From Coix lacryma-jobi var. lacryma-jobi (lineage: Eukaryota > Streptophyta > Magnoliopsida > Poales > Poaceae): a DNA stretch of 64,000 nucleotides. A program made the position numbers and the translations under genes. How positions within the stretch are numbered: position 1 is the stretch's first letter; each line of letters starts with the position of its first letter. The notes under the pieces are model-generated. The model had not been told where the DNA came from. It saw only the letters and a list, made by a program, of their open reading frames with translations, and did not search any database. Shown here piece by piece: positions 1 through 12,097 of this stretch. The stretch covers positions 87,517,845 to 87,581,844 of the forward strand of contig CM019831.1 in the NCBI GenBank assembly GCA_009763385.1, read 5' to 3'.

Positions 1-1721
1 TAGAACTACGCCAATGTGTTATCTTTCATGAAGCTTCCTCCTTGATTATCTCCCATATTCCTTCAGAAAAATACTTATGTCGGCTCGGATAAGGCAGTGT
101 TTCTTTCTGAAAATGGCAAGAAGGATGTCCTTTTTAAGAATCGGTCAAGGATGAAAGCAATAACGGACTGTAAGAAGTGGCAGACAAGGGACTCTGTTTG
201 ATCAACAACAAGAGTGAGCATCGTATATGGTCATAGTGAAGCAAGGTGGCATTGAATTCTTAAAAGTGGGCGAGTATCAGCTGAAGGATAAGTAACAGAA
301 ATGGTGTGTTGTTGATCCAGATACCTCAGGTCCAGAAGTTTACCGTCTGAACTTAATACATATATCGACATGATGATCATGTAGTCAACCCAATCTTCTC
401 AGATGTGTCTGATTCTCTGCTGACTTTGGTGGTGACTAAGTGCATTGATACCCGACAGTGCATACAGTAAGAGCTGAAACCTTGGAACTTCTCAGCGTTG
501 AGAGGCAACTGATTAGTTTCGGTCATTAAAAAGCCAATCTCCAGTTCAGAAATGACTCTTTGGTAGCTATGAAGGCTATGTCTCACATAACAATATTATG
601 CAAGAAGTCTGTACACCCACTGATATTGTTTACGTCACTCGTACATCCAAGTCCCTGACATGTTCCAGCCAACTCTATCTGGGAAAAATTTTCAATGGTA
701 ATACAAAACGGTACACCAGCCTAGTAACTCAGTCAGAATTATATCTGGAGTAAGGACTGTTTGGTGATATGTTTGGCTACTATGAAAAGATTATTCCAGA
801 TTATTTCGGATGAAGCCAGAAGGGATTTTTAGAATCAGTCCCTTATTCTTGAGTAATCAAGGTGTCCTACCAAAAATCAACTCTTAGAAGTGCAAATTGC
901 TGACAATTAAAGTGTCAAACGGCAGATTTCAGATTATGTTCCTGCATTGTTGAGTGAATTTGAGAAGATTGCTCTATGACCCAAGTAGTACAGCAAGTCA
1001 GCCTCACTGAATTGCAACTACACCATGAAGAAGAATGATATTGATCTGCTTGGCAGTACAGAGATTCAGTAACCTGATATTTCTATCCAAGAGGTTGCAT
1101 CAAATTTAACCTGAGTGACTATTGTAGCTTAAGGAATAAGAATTTCTGTACAGAAGGAGCGAAAATGTGAAATTGGTGGAGTCAGCTATCACATTCACCG
1201 CTCTCTTATCAGATTCGGATAATATAGTGTTATCATCAGAGGCAGAGAACTGCACACATGGAACCTTATGTGGCTTTCCATTGATTGCTATCTAATTGAT
1301 CAAACATTCACAAGTAGTATATACAATGGTTGCTGTCAGTCAGTTCCTGACCATCTTGAGGATGTGTATTTGCTATAGTCTCAATCGGACGAAGGCCCAA
1401 AAATTTGAAGTACTATTATCTTCGATTCCCTCTAAAGTAATAATGTAGTTTTGGTTCCCTTTTAATCCGACAGTGATATTGTGAGTGTACCTCAATGCTC
1501 GATAGAAGTCAGTAAAGTAGATTCTTCTGACAAAAGCTAGTAACCAGAAAACGACATGAAGGATCAGAAAGTTGTTCTGTTCCTAACAGTTTCTGTTCTA
1601 TCGATAAATCAGTAACTTGAGCGGTCAATAGCCTATGATTAAGGATGGGTGCTATGCTTCTCTTCCCTTGAAAAGTCTTTCGTCCGGAATCTCGGGACGA
1701 GATTCTTTTAAGGGGAAGGGC
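1..1721 (+). mobile_element. E1: internal 3' region of a non-coding LARD-like element
   Basis: This stretch has no credible coding frame; the longest open frames are under 100 codons and lie on both strands. It matches 33486-35205, the internal region just before the 3' LTR of the complete element E2, with many substitutions and small indels. Both copies share the run-in with GGACGAGATTCTTTTAAGG and then the polypurine tract and LTR. The left part of E1 lies outside the window, so its 5' LTR and target-site duplication cannot be seen. Inference: this is the tail of a large non-autonomous (LARD-type) gypsy-like element. Confidence 0.75.
1710..1721 (+). other. Polypurine tract of E1
   Basis: AAGGGGAAGGGC lies directly before the LTR start TGTAACACCC. 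The same layout occurs at 35193-35205 in E2. A polypurine tract primes plus-strand DNA synthesis, so this identifies the following LTR as a 3' LTR. Confidence 0.7.
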
Positions 1722-4700
1722 TGTAACACCCCAGGTGTTCGCCGTCAGTTAAGCCGTCAGTTGAGCACGGACTTGGTATATCAAGCAACGATGATGAACT
1801 AAATTCAAGGTTAGTCAGTGATGACAGAAGTGCCAGGATCAATCTTAGAGGCAGAACCTCCGTTTGAATTATTCGGGAAATAATTAATGGAGCCAATTAA
1901 TAATGATCGCCAATTTATGAATATTCAAGATTAATGCTAAACCGGGATTTTTCATGTGTCCCATCTTAGTTCCTTTCTATAGTAACTGGTGAAAAAGTTT
2001 CGCGAAGTTTGGAATCAAAAAGTCACATGAAATGACGAGTTGCAGCTTTGCCTGTAATGGTCGATTAACTGAAGAAAATCATTCGGGTTCAACCAAGTGT
2101 TGCAGTTATGCCCAATCAACTATATATGAACTCACGGTCAAAAGTTATGAAAGTTCCATGTTGAGCAGATGACCGGAAAATGTTCCGACCGACGAGAAAC
2201 CCTGATTCGGATCCTACCGGGTGACTACTTTGACCGGCGTTGAACGGTATTTTTGGATGTTTGCATGTTAGAGCGCCTTAAACGAAAGTTGTAGTGCAGA
2301 TCGAAAGGAACAAATTTCGTTTTATGGCCGAGACCTGGATCAGTGCGGAATATAGTGAAAACGAGCTCGCAAGATAAGTTACAACGCAGTTTTCAGGTTC
2401 CGGAAATTGGTTAAGTCTGTACTGCGAAATTGGAATTTCGGTCGCCGCGAAGCTGCCGTCGACGATCGTTACCGGGCAAACCATTGGAAATCTGACCAAG
2501 TGCCTTTAACGAAAGTCCGAGTATTCAGCGAGACGACGACAACAAAATTAGTTTCGTCAGAATCGGAGTCCGTTTGTGCAGTGTTCGTAATTTTGGAGTT
2601 TGACCGAAAGTTTCCGGAAACTTGCCAAAATAGGAAAGAAATTTCTCCGTAAAATTGTCGTGGCCGACCACAGGCCTGACCAGCCGGCCGTGTGGCTTCC
2701 CTCTTCTGCGCCCCTGCCCGTGAAAAAAAAAGTGGAGACCGAGACCCTCTTCTTCCCGGCCCCATTCTATCGGTTCTTCTTTTCTCCCATTCTTCCCGTT
2801 CACCACCAGAACGGCGACCGTGGCTGCAGACCTCGGCTTCCTTCCATGGCCGCTGCTCCTCTTCTCTGCGCCTCCTCCTCTTTTCCTTGGACGAGCGGCA
2901 AACTAGCGCTCCTCACCTCCTCCCTTCTTTCCCTGGCCTCCCTGCGCGCTCGCCAGAACCGCGCGGCTCCGCGCGCGCCTCCGTGGCCGGGTGTTCCCGC
3001 GCCGCCAGCAGAGCACAGGCAGACAGCAGTAGCAGCGCTTGCAAGCAGCCCTGGTGGAGGCAGCCGGCAGCAACGCCAGCCCCTGGCCCGAACCCAGTCT
3101 CCAGCCCGGTTCCCCTCCTCCCATGCCGACATCCCGAGCTTTCTCCCGTAAAACAATGGTGAAAGGGTAAACTCTTTGGTCTTTATGTAAAGTTGTATGA
3201 CTCATTAGATTTACTAATTGCTCCTTGATTGTTTTCTGCAGATCCAGGGGTCCTAAATTTAAATCAGTTTTTATTTACGTTTTTGTTTAATTAGCAATTG
3301 TGGCTGAAAATGACAAAATGCGTAATAAATTGTGTGTTTGTCCAAAAAATGCAAGTGAGCACTTTTTGGAATCCTTGTGAGTAGATCTATCCAGTGGTTG
3401 CATAATATGTGGGCTGTTAGTGTAAAGTTTGTGCTGTGATGTTTTATTTATGTTAAATAGGCTTAAATAGGGAGAAAATGATGTCTATTGTTATGTTGCT
3501 TGAAATGACGTGAAATTTTTATTATACGCTCCTCTGGTCATGTGTGTGCCGTCATAAAAATTTCAGGATTTTTGGTGAATGTATGAATTAGTTATGATTT
3601 TATCTTGTTCTCAGCTCATTAAATAGATTAAAATAGTTTGTGATAAATGTTTGCAAGTAGAAATATAAAAGGTGGTTCCACTGCCTTCCTATGATGTTGT
3701 TACAGCTTGGATAATTTTATGGTGGCCATGTGTTTGCAGAAAATACGATTTATAGAATTTTGTTGCTCTCACATGCATATTAGTAAATAGAACTTGCCCT
3801 ATTTTTGATAAATAAATTATAATACTTGAGCATGTAATATTTTTACAGTGGTCATGATTTGGCATTGTCTATCACCTGTAAAAATATGAGGCCCAAATTA
3901 TATGTTTGCAACATCACTTAAAGAAAATGCCTATGATTAATGATTATCTAATTAAAAGAAATATTGCAATGGATCAACATGTATATATCTATGTGCTTGT
4001 CTTTGCTGCAATGTTGATCTAAGATAAATGATGTATAATCATGTTTAAAGTGTTAGAAGTGTTCCATAGCTCATTTGTGTGCTTACATGTTCACCAAGAA
4101 AATAGTGAAGTGAATGTATTAATTGCTGAAATGTGGCTGCATGTGTAGTTCTTGTTGTGGTGATTAATTCATAATGTAAATTTTGTTTTCTGTAGATTTG
4201 GTCTATACAAAAGTTGTAGATAACATCTTAATCTAGCTTGTCACCAAATTGCATGGCCATAGGCTTAATAGTTTAAGAGATATGGCTGTTGTAAGATTGC
4301 TGTCATGTTTTGCCTACATTCTGTCCAGATCTGAATATTTGGATTGTTTCACCTAGTTAACTTGTGATTCATACTTAGGTGATTATAGAGTATTTGTATT
4401 TCTTTTAATAAGCTTTCCAAGTCCATTGGAGTTATATAACTTGAGTTATGACTGTTTTAGTACAGATGGCTAAATCTGTCCAAGTCTGGACAGAGATGCC
4501 TATTTATGTTAATTATACCTTGTTAACTTGTGAATCATCTTAAGATGATTATAGATGATTTGTAGAAAACTTAATAACCTTTCTAAAAAGTCTAGGGGCA
4601 AGTTACCAGGTGCTATAGATCTTTAGTTATGGTTGTTTTAAGTTACTGTTGTTGATGTGTGGCTAGTTCTGTCCAAGTGTGGACAGAGCTGCACTAATCA

Positions 4701-6937
4701 TGTTGTTTGACCTTGTTAATGATTGATTCACCTTGAGCTAACAATACGAAAGATTTATATAATCTTGTAAGCTTTCTATAATGTCTAATTGCATGCTCAT
4801 GTGATGTTTATATTGTGAGTTATGCTTCTATGAAGCTCTGTCTGTCCTGCTGTCCAACAGTTGGACACAGCTGCATATTTATTTGTTTTTGAGGTAGATA
4901 ACCTTTGAATTAGCTCTTGTGGTAAATAACAAAGTTGTAGCTAATCTTGTTAGTTTTCCATAAGTCTTAGTGCACCTTGTTTGCAGGTCTGTAGCATGAG
5001 TTATGATTAAAAGAGTGGACTGTTGTCCTATCATTCGGAGTGATGTTTGTGCTCTATTACTTGTTTGTGAAATGCGCTTAGAGGTGTGCTAAGTTATCCC
5101 GATTGCTTATGTCAAACCATGATGAATGCTTGTTATTAGTGCTTGTGCTCAGTGTTTACTAGTAGTTACTTGTGCTACGTGCTTATGCTTGCTTAATATA
5201 TTACTTCATGAGCATTCATACATATGCATTGTGCATCTCATATCTAGGTTCGCTAGATGGAAGAACGTCGAGCGAAGGACATCGTGATGGAGCCAGACCT
5301 CAGGATGATGGTGTTGGTGAACCACAAGTCGCTGGAGTGGTGACGTTCCCGAAGTTGATGTCAACTAACACTAGCATAAGTGTTGTTTCCCAGGCAAGCC
5401 CCAGAGCATTCTAAGTCTCCTACCATTCTTTTATAAATGCAATCGAGTCAATATAATGATTGTTGCATTAAGTTATAGGAGTTGAATGATACCATTGATA
5501 TATGCATTACTTACTTATCCTTGTCCACCAGCAATTATTATCTTGATATCCCTGTTAGGTCTAGACTCGATTATATGCTTAGCCCTGCTTAGACCGGTAA
5601 AAGTCGGGTGATTTCCTGTCTCCCGCATATAGGTGGATACTGATCATGACTAGCCTGGTGCTATCATGGAGATAACCATGTGATAATTAATTTGAGACTG
5701 GGCTGGATGTAGGAGCAGCAGGACATGAGTTCTGTGTGCTAGTAGTCTCCCGTCTGTGTCGATCAGGACCCGACGAAGGCACACCTCAGTCATTTTGAAC
5801 GCGTCAATCACTTAACGGAGTAGGTCGGAGTACCTCCCGTGAAGCCGAGTAAGGCTATTCGAGCCGGTGATGGAGATGTTGACGCCTAACACCCAGGGCC
5901 TTATATGTACCTTGGGCAACTATTCTGAGCAACCTGGCATGGTCCGTGGACAGGCGGGGCCTGATTGACCTGGCATGACCGTGGGCAGTTATAGCTTGAG
6001 CGACCTGGCATTGAGATAACCCCCAGTGTAGAAGGGCCCATGACCGTCCCGCGCGTTGTGTTCTCGAATTTCCTGAAGTGGCCGCCGACGGCTGCCTGGC
6101 AAGGTGTGATCGGGCGAGTGTGAGACATTTTATCCCCAGCTGGGTAGGAAATCGATTATAATCGCCATCGCTCCTGGACAGTGAGTAACTTGACTGGGCA
6201 TGTGTTATCGTAGTAACTTATGGAACTAAAGATAGTTATGGTACTGAATCTAAAAGGCTATTAATGAAATAGTCACTCTTGCTTGATTAATTAGCCAAGT
6301 GATTGCTCAAGATCAGGTGCAAATCTAGTTAATTAGGTTAATTACATAAAATTGACTGCTAATACTCTAATGATAATTATTCAATAATGAAAATGCTTTT
6401 ATGCAAAAAGGTAAGTATGGCCAACCCCAGATACAGCCTTGCATACTCCTTGGTGTCATTTATTTCTGGTTTATGACGGGTAAGTCTAGCTGAGTACATT
6501 CGAGTACTCAGGGTTTATCCCACCTTGTTGCAGGTGAAGGTTAGGCCTGCCGAAAGGTGATGGCCAGTGCCGGTGGGCTCGGCAGTTCCATACTTCTTCT
6601 CTTATGCTGTTGTTGGAAGATGTCACTCAAAGCTAGCAAAGTATTTCAACTTATGTTATGGTATTTATTTCAAAGTTATGTTGTTCTTCTAAATTAAGTG
6701 GAACTCAACTTGTATCATTATTTGTGAACTCTATTGTAATATTATTTCCGCTGCAAAACTCTGTGGACATGATTTCTATTTGCTTGACCATACGATCTTG
6801 GTTGAGATGTTGGAAAAGTTTGAAATCCTTCGAGATTTCCGGACTACCGGGTTTATATGGGCTCAAGTGTGCCAATTCAGCTGCTCCGACAGAGGTTTTC
6901 GCACTTGTGCTCTTATAAATTGGTCGGTTCTGTTATA
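1722..6937 (+). repeat. E1 3' LTR, 5.2 kb
   Basis: The LTR starts TGTAACACCCC and ends around CTGTTATA, aligning to CTGTCACA at the ends of the two E2 LTRs (30093 and 40508). It is 5216 bp, very long for an LTR. It is mostly AT-rich but has a GC-rich block at about 2600-3150 and a diverged internal repeat at about 4200-5050 marked by CTGTCC...GGACAG palindromes. The open frames inside it (for example 2600-3151) are not kept in the other two copies and are not called as genes. The terminal CACA to TATA change is consistent with two C-to-T mutations. Confidence 0.85.
4321..4867 (+). repeat. Diverged 160-190-bp tandem repeat with CTGTCC palindromes (E1 LTR)
   Basis: Four diverged units are marked by CTGTCC words at 4321, 4476, 4669 and 4850, spaced 155-193 bp. 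Three carry an inverted repeat: CTGTCCAAGTCTGGACAG at 4476-4493, CTGTCCAAGTGTGGACAG at 4669-4686, and TGTCCAACAGTTGGACA at 4851-4867. Related units occur in the E2 LTRs, for example 15749-15767 (CTGTCCAAGAATTGGACAG). Confidence 0.55.
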
Positions 6938-7538
6938 ACTGATTCCTTTCCTGAATAGCCGATTCCAAAGATGACATGCAGATAATTAGCTATCGACCAA
7001 CTTCCCTCGGCATGACCCCTTAATACTCAATCGGCTATTTATAGCAGCATGCAACTAAATCAGAATTTGGACTTCATCTCTTTGAACATCTCCATGGAAA
7101 TCTTCCTTTTATTTATCTCTTCATGTGCATACCATGCCATGATATATTTGGAGACTGATACATTCATGTCATGATATATTTGAAGGCATTTTATTTTTAG
7201 AAGGAACCATATCGGCCAATTCTATCTTTAGGAGAAGCTCATTAGCTTCTTTAATTGGTTTCTATGTCCCTGCACGGAGCAAATCCACCTATCCATGCTA
7301 TCTGTGCCTTTGTAGATGCCATGTACACTTAGTTGATCAGCAGTTATCCCGTGCATACACGTTGAATCGGCTGTTTTCATGCATATTCGGCAATTGGTCA
7401 TCTCTAGCAATCAGTTTGTACAGTCATATTCTTCTCGTATAATAGCCGATGGAGTTAAGGGAAACAACTGATTCTTATTTATGCAGGCATTTGACAATCA
7501 AACAAGAATTATGGTCCCACTGGGCGTGCCAAAAAGTG
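6938..7538 (-). mobile_element. Leader fragment of a Tat-like LTR element, cut by E1
   Basis: Read on the minus strand this lies immediately downstream of the LTR at 7539-8709. It begins with TTGGCACGCCCAGTGGGACC at 7514-7533, the kind of sequence found just after the 5' LTR in Tat-like gypsy elements (family knowledge; the exact tRNA match was not checked). The rest is non-coding and rich in CGGCTATT/GCCGAT words. It stops at the end of the E1 LTR, so E1 probably inserted here. Confidence 0.45.
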
Positions 7539-8709
7539 TGTTGCACCGTGCCTCACACACAACAAGCCGAAAAGCGTGGCTTCAATCGGATGCCCGGATG
7601 ATTTGAAATCCGGAGACGTGCCAGTCGGTTTGACCTGAAAGCCAACAAGGGATAAAACTGTGAGAATAAAACTGGAACATGCCGGATGAGACCAGACAGT
7701 TCCATATTTACGGCCCTGAAGCCATTCACAATGACATATAGCTATAGAAGCTATCTGTCAACAAGTTTTAAAGATCATTCGGCTAACTCCAAACATGAGC
7801 ATATGTAAACAATTGGTTGCCGAATGCACATGCATAAAAAGACATGCTTGAGCAAAAGATAGATTCTAAAATAGCGCGTAACCAAGCTCGGCAAATCAGC
7901 CGAGTTGGGGTCCATGAAGAAGGAACATGCAAACAAAAACGATCAAACCAATCTAAAACGTGCATCTGCCGCACGATACCTAGTTTTATCAAAGCTTAAG
8001 CGTAATTGACATGTATGAACCCGCAACACGTAACAATCTAGATTAGAAATTAATTCGGCCATCATGGTTATGCGATTATTGGAAAAAACAAGTAAACAAC
8101 TTACAAAGCAAGGCCGAACAAAGTCAAATCTAGATTGGGCAAAAGAGTGTTACAAAACTAATTGAATAAATTATACAACACATGGTAACTTAATGAATCT
8201 ATTAGATCTTGCCGAATCTAATAGAGCTGATAACTATCTCGCTCCTGCTAAACATATCAAGCAAACACCTGCCGCACGGTATTTACTCATAAGCATAGCA
8301 TAAGCAAAGACTTCTTGATCATTAACAAAGGTCCGCCGCACGACCATTGGAAACAAACAAGACTACTTGCATCACATCTAAATCCACCGCATGATACTAG
8401 ACATAATAACAAGGTTGTCGGGACTTACGGAGGTCGACAGATCGATGATTCCTCTTGAAGAACTCGACGACACGACAAAGGACTCAAAGATGGCACAGGG
8501 CCAATTTGTATTGATATGGTTGTGAACAGTTTTACATTGGCCGGGGGTTTATACTTATACCCTGGGCGAATAAGAGTCCTGAAAGGACTACGACTAACAA
8601 AACATATCTAAAGGAATCTCAAGATACACGTATATGAATATATTACTTAAACCGCTATGGACACGTACATACATGCATAGTACGTATCCTTGCTTCCTCC
8701 GTCCCAACA
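7539..8709 (-). repeat. Tat-like 5' LTR remnant, 1.2 kb
   Basis: On the minus strand the segment starts TGTTGGGACGGAGG (8709 downward) and ends GGTGCAACA (7539), giving the terminal inverted repeat TGTTG/CAACA. It contains a TATA-like stretch near its middle and is followed by a primer-site-like sequence, so it reads as a 5' LTR. The flanking 5-mers (AAAAG and TGTAC) do not match, as expected if the rest of the element is missing. The open frame 7783-7992 is not credible as a gene. Confidence 0.5.
8549..8566 (-). promoter_or_regulatory. TATA-like promoter of the Tat-like LTR
   Basis: The minus strand reads GGGTATAAGTATAAACCCC here. It lies about 150 bp into the LTR from its TG end, a plausible U3/R position. 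No transcription evidence is available. Confidence 0.35.
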
Positions 8710-9220
8710 TGTACTCGAACTTTATTGGACACCATGCTTCTGCCAAAAAATAATGTGTTCTTCTTTCCTTCTCTTATACTGCACGTAGCCTAGAGTCCGT
8801 TTTATTTTTCTTCTTTGAACGAGATCATCAAATTGGGTATTATTCTGGCCTTTGATTTGGCTACGGTACGTAAAGCAGCTGGCCCATCATCTCCATATAC
8901 TCGTAGGCAATATAGATGTGTCCTGATTAAACAAGCCTCTTTTCTTTCCCTTAATTGCACGAACTCTGATCCTCATGTATCTTTATTTCTATATCTTTTC
9001 TTCATGCACGTGCAGACCAACTCATGATCTTAATTGCTCTTTACCAAATTTTGGTGTAAACAGTTGGAGCCTATTTGTAGTCGTTTACGTGAATGCCCTC
9101 CTGCAATTGACCAAACACCAAAACTTGTGGAAATAGTTAGTTGTAAGCCCTATTCTTTGTTTGATGTTAGTTTTATGCGAGTCTTGGTGGTTATAAGGTA
9201 TGAGTTAAAGACTGCCAACA
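8710..9220 (-). repeat. Worn LTR tail of an Athila-like remnant
   Basis: The segment ends ACTGCCAACA directly before a polypurine tract (minus strand) that matches the layout at 53131-53152 of the complete Athila-like element. The last 100 bp resemble the end of that element's LTR only weakly. Its left border is not visible and may be the Tat-like LTR end at 8709. No gene is seen. Confidence 0.4.
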
Positions 9221-9235
9221 AACTCCCCCACACTT
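9221..9235 (-). other. Polypurine tract of the Athila-like remnant
   Basis: The minus strand reads AAGTGTGGGGGAGTT next to the LTR end, as in the complete element (AAGTGTGGGGGATCT at 53138-53152). Confidence 0.6.
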
Positions 9236-10771
9236 ACCCCTTTGCTCGTCCTCGAGTAAAGTTTTAGAGATAAAAGTAAACACAAGCATAACATTCCTGG
9301 GATACACAACTATTATAAAGATCCTTCCAAAACATTCCTTACACATGTGGGATATGTGGTGCTGTCTAACATGTTTCCTTGGGATGTTGAAAAGTGGAAC
9401 AACTCTCAAAGCAAAGTTATCTTCCCTAATTCGTATCTTAGCAACTTGGAGGTTTTCAATGTTTTATTAAGAAAAACATAGTTCACTTTTTTATACTCCT
9501 CAAATGATGCTCTCGGATCACTCGATGGTGTATGATTCCTCACCAAGGCATAGCAGAGTTTTGCCTTCTTTTGTTGTCCCTACTTCTTAAAAGGCTTATG
9601 TGGAGCTTGGTAGGGATAAACATGATTGCATACTTGTATTGCATGTATTGTGAAGTCAAATAAAGGATCCAAAGAGAGAAGTGTCATAATCTTAGATCAC
9701 GATGTGCATGTGTGTGGACTATGATATGAAAATACTCCTTTTGTGGATATGATCTCTCTCTATAACTTACCTTGAGACATGACTATCTTTCTCTCTCTTT
9801 TTTTAAACATGAGCCTTCATGTGCTCATCATTTTTTGTGGGTATTGAATATACCCCTAATTCTACTGCGGGCACTTGCCCATTTTTTTCTTTTTCTTTCT
9901 TTGGGACCTTCATGTGTCCCTTTTTTCATATATTTTTGCATAGCCCATGTCTCTTCTTCTAAAACATATATGTAGAGAGAAATCACTATTCTAAATCATG
10001 GAGTATAAAAAAAGACATTTTTTGTCTACCCCCAGTGTAGGAGCAGAGCTTTTTGGTGGAGCTAAATGGAGGCATATTTTTGCGCACTCCCAATGTAGGA
10101 GCGGCAAGTATATGTGGAGTGTACGTGATCTTGATCTTGGGAGCATGATAATTCTCTCAACAAGGGTCAACAAGACGACCAAATTCAACACAATCATAAG
10201 CAGAGTATGTAGAAAGCCTAAAACTTTTTGCAAGATAATAAATTTGGCTTTGGTAGGAATTTTCTCACCAAATGAGGAGTATGTGATACTATGGTTTTAT
10301 ATCATTTTCAAAACAAATTCTCCAAGTACTTCGAATAGAAATGGTAGGATTCATAAGCCAGAACTATATCACACTTCACAACATCTTAGTCATCATGATT
10401 TTCCTATTAAAATATTCTTCCACAAGCATAAGTACGTGTACATGGAACAAACTTTATGCAGGCTTCTATCTCAAAGATGTTATGAACATGTCACTTTTCA
10501 AATTTTAAGATAAAGTGTGGTTAAGTTCCTTGCAAGGAAGTAAGAAGCAGTTGATGGTTCATTGAGTTTAATTTTAGTGGTCAAGTTTTATGTATGTTTA
10601 AACTCAAGAACTTAAGGAAGTTGAGGAGAGTGTTGCACAAACCATCATTTGAAGATGTAGGATTGATGAAGATTCAAAGGTGGTTTGGCTGAATTGTAAG
10701 TTTAGCCAATCCTTCCTTGAGCTAGTGGTCCTGTCCTTCTGCATGTCAAGGCGATCGATGTTTGTGCAACA

Positions 10772-10825
10772 TGTGGGGGGAGATCTCGTAAGTGTGGTTG
10801 TTGAACTTGAGAGATCTCCCCCACA
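10772..10825. repeat. Inverted repeat with GAGATCTC arms
   Basis: TGTGGGGGGAGATCTC (10772-10787) and GAGATCTCCCCCACA (10811-10825) are inverted copies with one extra G, separated by 23 bases. The right arm contains the same CCCCCACACTT word as the element's polypurine tract. Confidence 0.55.
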
Positions 10826-11046
10826 CTTTATTCTTTTACCTATTTTTATTTAGCACAAAAACAAAAAAGGAAATACAACTAGGGCTCTGCCAGCCGGAAT
10901 ACTAGGGAGCCTAGATTTTATTTTTTATTATATTTTTTTAAGATGGCAATAGAGAGAATGAACACATACATGCTTAAGGAAAGCTGAAACATAAAGCTCA
11001 AGAAAACATGGATCAAAAAGGTTGCCATTGTTTTAAGAGAGAGAGC

Positions 11047-11050
<4 letters not shown>

Positions 11051-11081
<31 letters not shown>
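11051..11081. repeat. AT dinucleotide microsatellite
   Basis: An uninterrupted AT/TA run of about 30 bases. It explains the isoleucine-tyrosine run in the overlapping minus-strand frame, which is not a gene. Confidence 0.9.
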
Positions 11082-12061
11082 AAAAGGATTTTTTTTCCAA
11101 TTCACCAAACTTCTTGTTTTTGAAAAACGACTCAAACAAAGCTAAGGTAAAACATGCAACACAACTCTAGCCTTGGTTCATCTCCATCGAAAGAATTACT
11201 TCTATTGCTTACGAGAGTAGCTCAAGGTTCATTAATCAAAATTAAACTCCATATTCAAACTTGATTAAAGAAGGTCACTTTAACCTAAGCACCATGCTTA
11301 ATTTAAAAGAACCTATGGATGTAGCATATGACAACATCCAAACTAGAGCATATGACATAAGCAAAGGAAGCATGAATTTGAATGGTATAAGGAGACAAAC
11401 ATGAGTAAACGGGTTGGTGAACTTTTATTACCTTTGGATACCTGAGTGTGTTTACCGGCGGCATCTGTAGATTTGAGTTTTGAGTTTGCCATAGCGTGGC
11501 TTAACGGTCGGACTCAGGCCAACAACAAGGCTAGGTCACACACGTGGTGGTGTGTATGAACCGTGGGCCTTGACGATGCTAGCAACGGCCTTCAAAAGAG
11601 GAGCACTTGTCTTGCTTGTAGGAGTGGAATGCGGCTATGCCAGGCTTATATGAGATGATAAATATATCAAGACTTGCACGCACGAGGTGGAGTCAGGTGG
11701 ATCATGGATGTTTGTGATGAGACCACTCTGCCTCTCCTTCCTCTTCCACTCTCTTCTTTTTATTTCTTTTGTATATCATATTATATTTTTTTCTTTTTAT
11801 ATTATTTATTTATTTATTTATTTATTTTTTACTCGTCTTCTTTCCTTTCTTCTATTTTTTACTCTCTTTTTTCTTCTATTTTCATATCTATTGTTTTTTA
11901 TCTTTATATTTTTCCCCATTTTTTTGGAAGACACGTGGGTGTTTGTGATGGCCATGTGGTGCCACTAAAGTTCTTCTCTTTTTTCCACCATTTCTTTTCA
12001 GCAAGATCAAGCCTTTCTTCTTTTTTTTGGAGATGGAACTTGAGCTTCTCAACATCCTCCC

Positions 12062-12097
12062 CCACACTTGGACTTTTATGTAAAAGTCAAAGTGTGG
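12062..12097. repeat. Long near-perfect hairpin
   Basis: Arms 12062-12078 (CCACACTTGGACTTTTA) and 12081-12097 (TAAAAGTCAAAGTGTGG) pair with a single mismatch and a two-base loop. A weaker relative occurs at 12339-12370 (arms beginning and ending CACACTT...AAGTGTG). Confidence 0.7.

Noticed and set aside
377..586. Minus-strand frame with a counterpart at 33767-34072
   Set aside because: Similarity is explained by the shared E1/E2 internal region; the frame differs in length and is on the antisense strand.
2600..3151. Frame of 183 codons in the GC-rich block of the E1 LTR, with counterparts at 13790-14404 and 36066-36797
   Set aside because: The frames do not line up between the three copies (different starts, frameshifts), composition is simply GC-rich Pro/Ser/Arg, and no domain is recognisable.
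1722..6937. The first 5-kb LTR as a 5' LTR of an element extending right
   Set aside because: It is preceded by a polypurine tract and related internal sequence, and no primer site follows it; it is a 3' LTR.
8692..8709. CTTCCTCCGTCCCA, like a Stowaway MITE end
   Set aside because: No matching inverted end was found downstream, and the sequence is better explained as the TGTTGGGACGG end of a minus-strand LTR.
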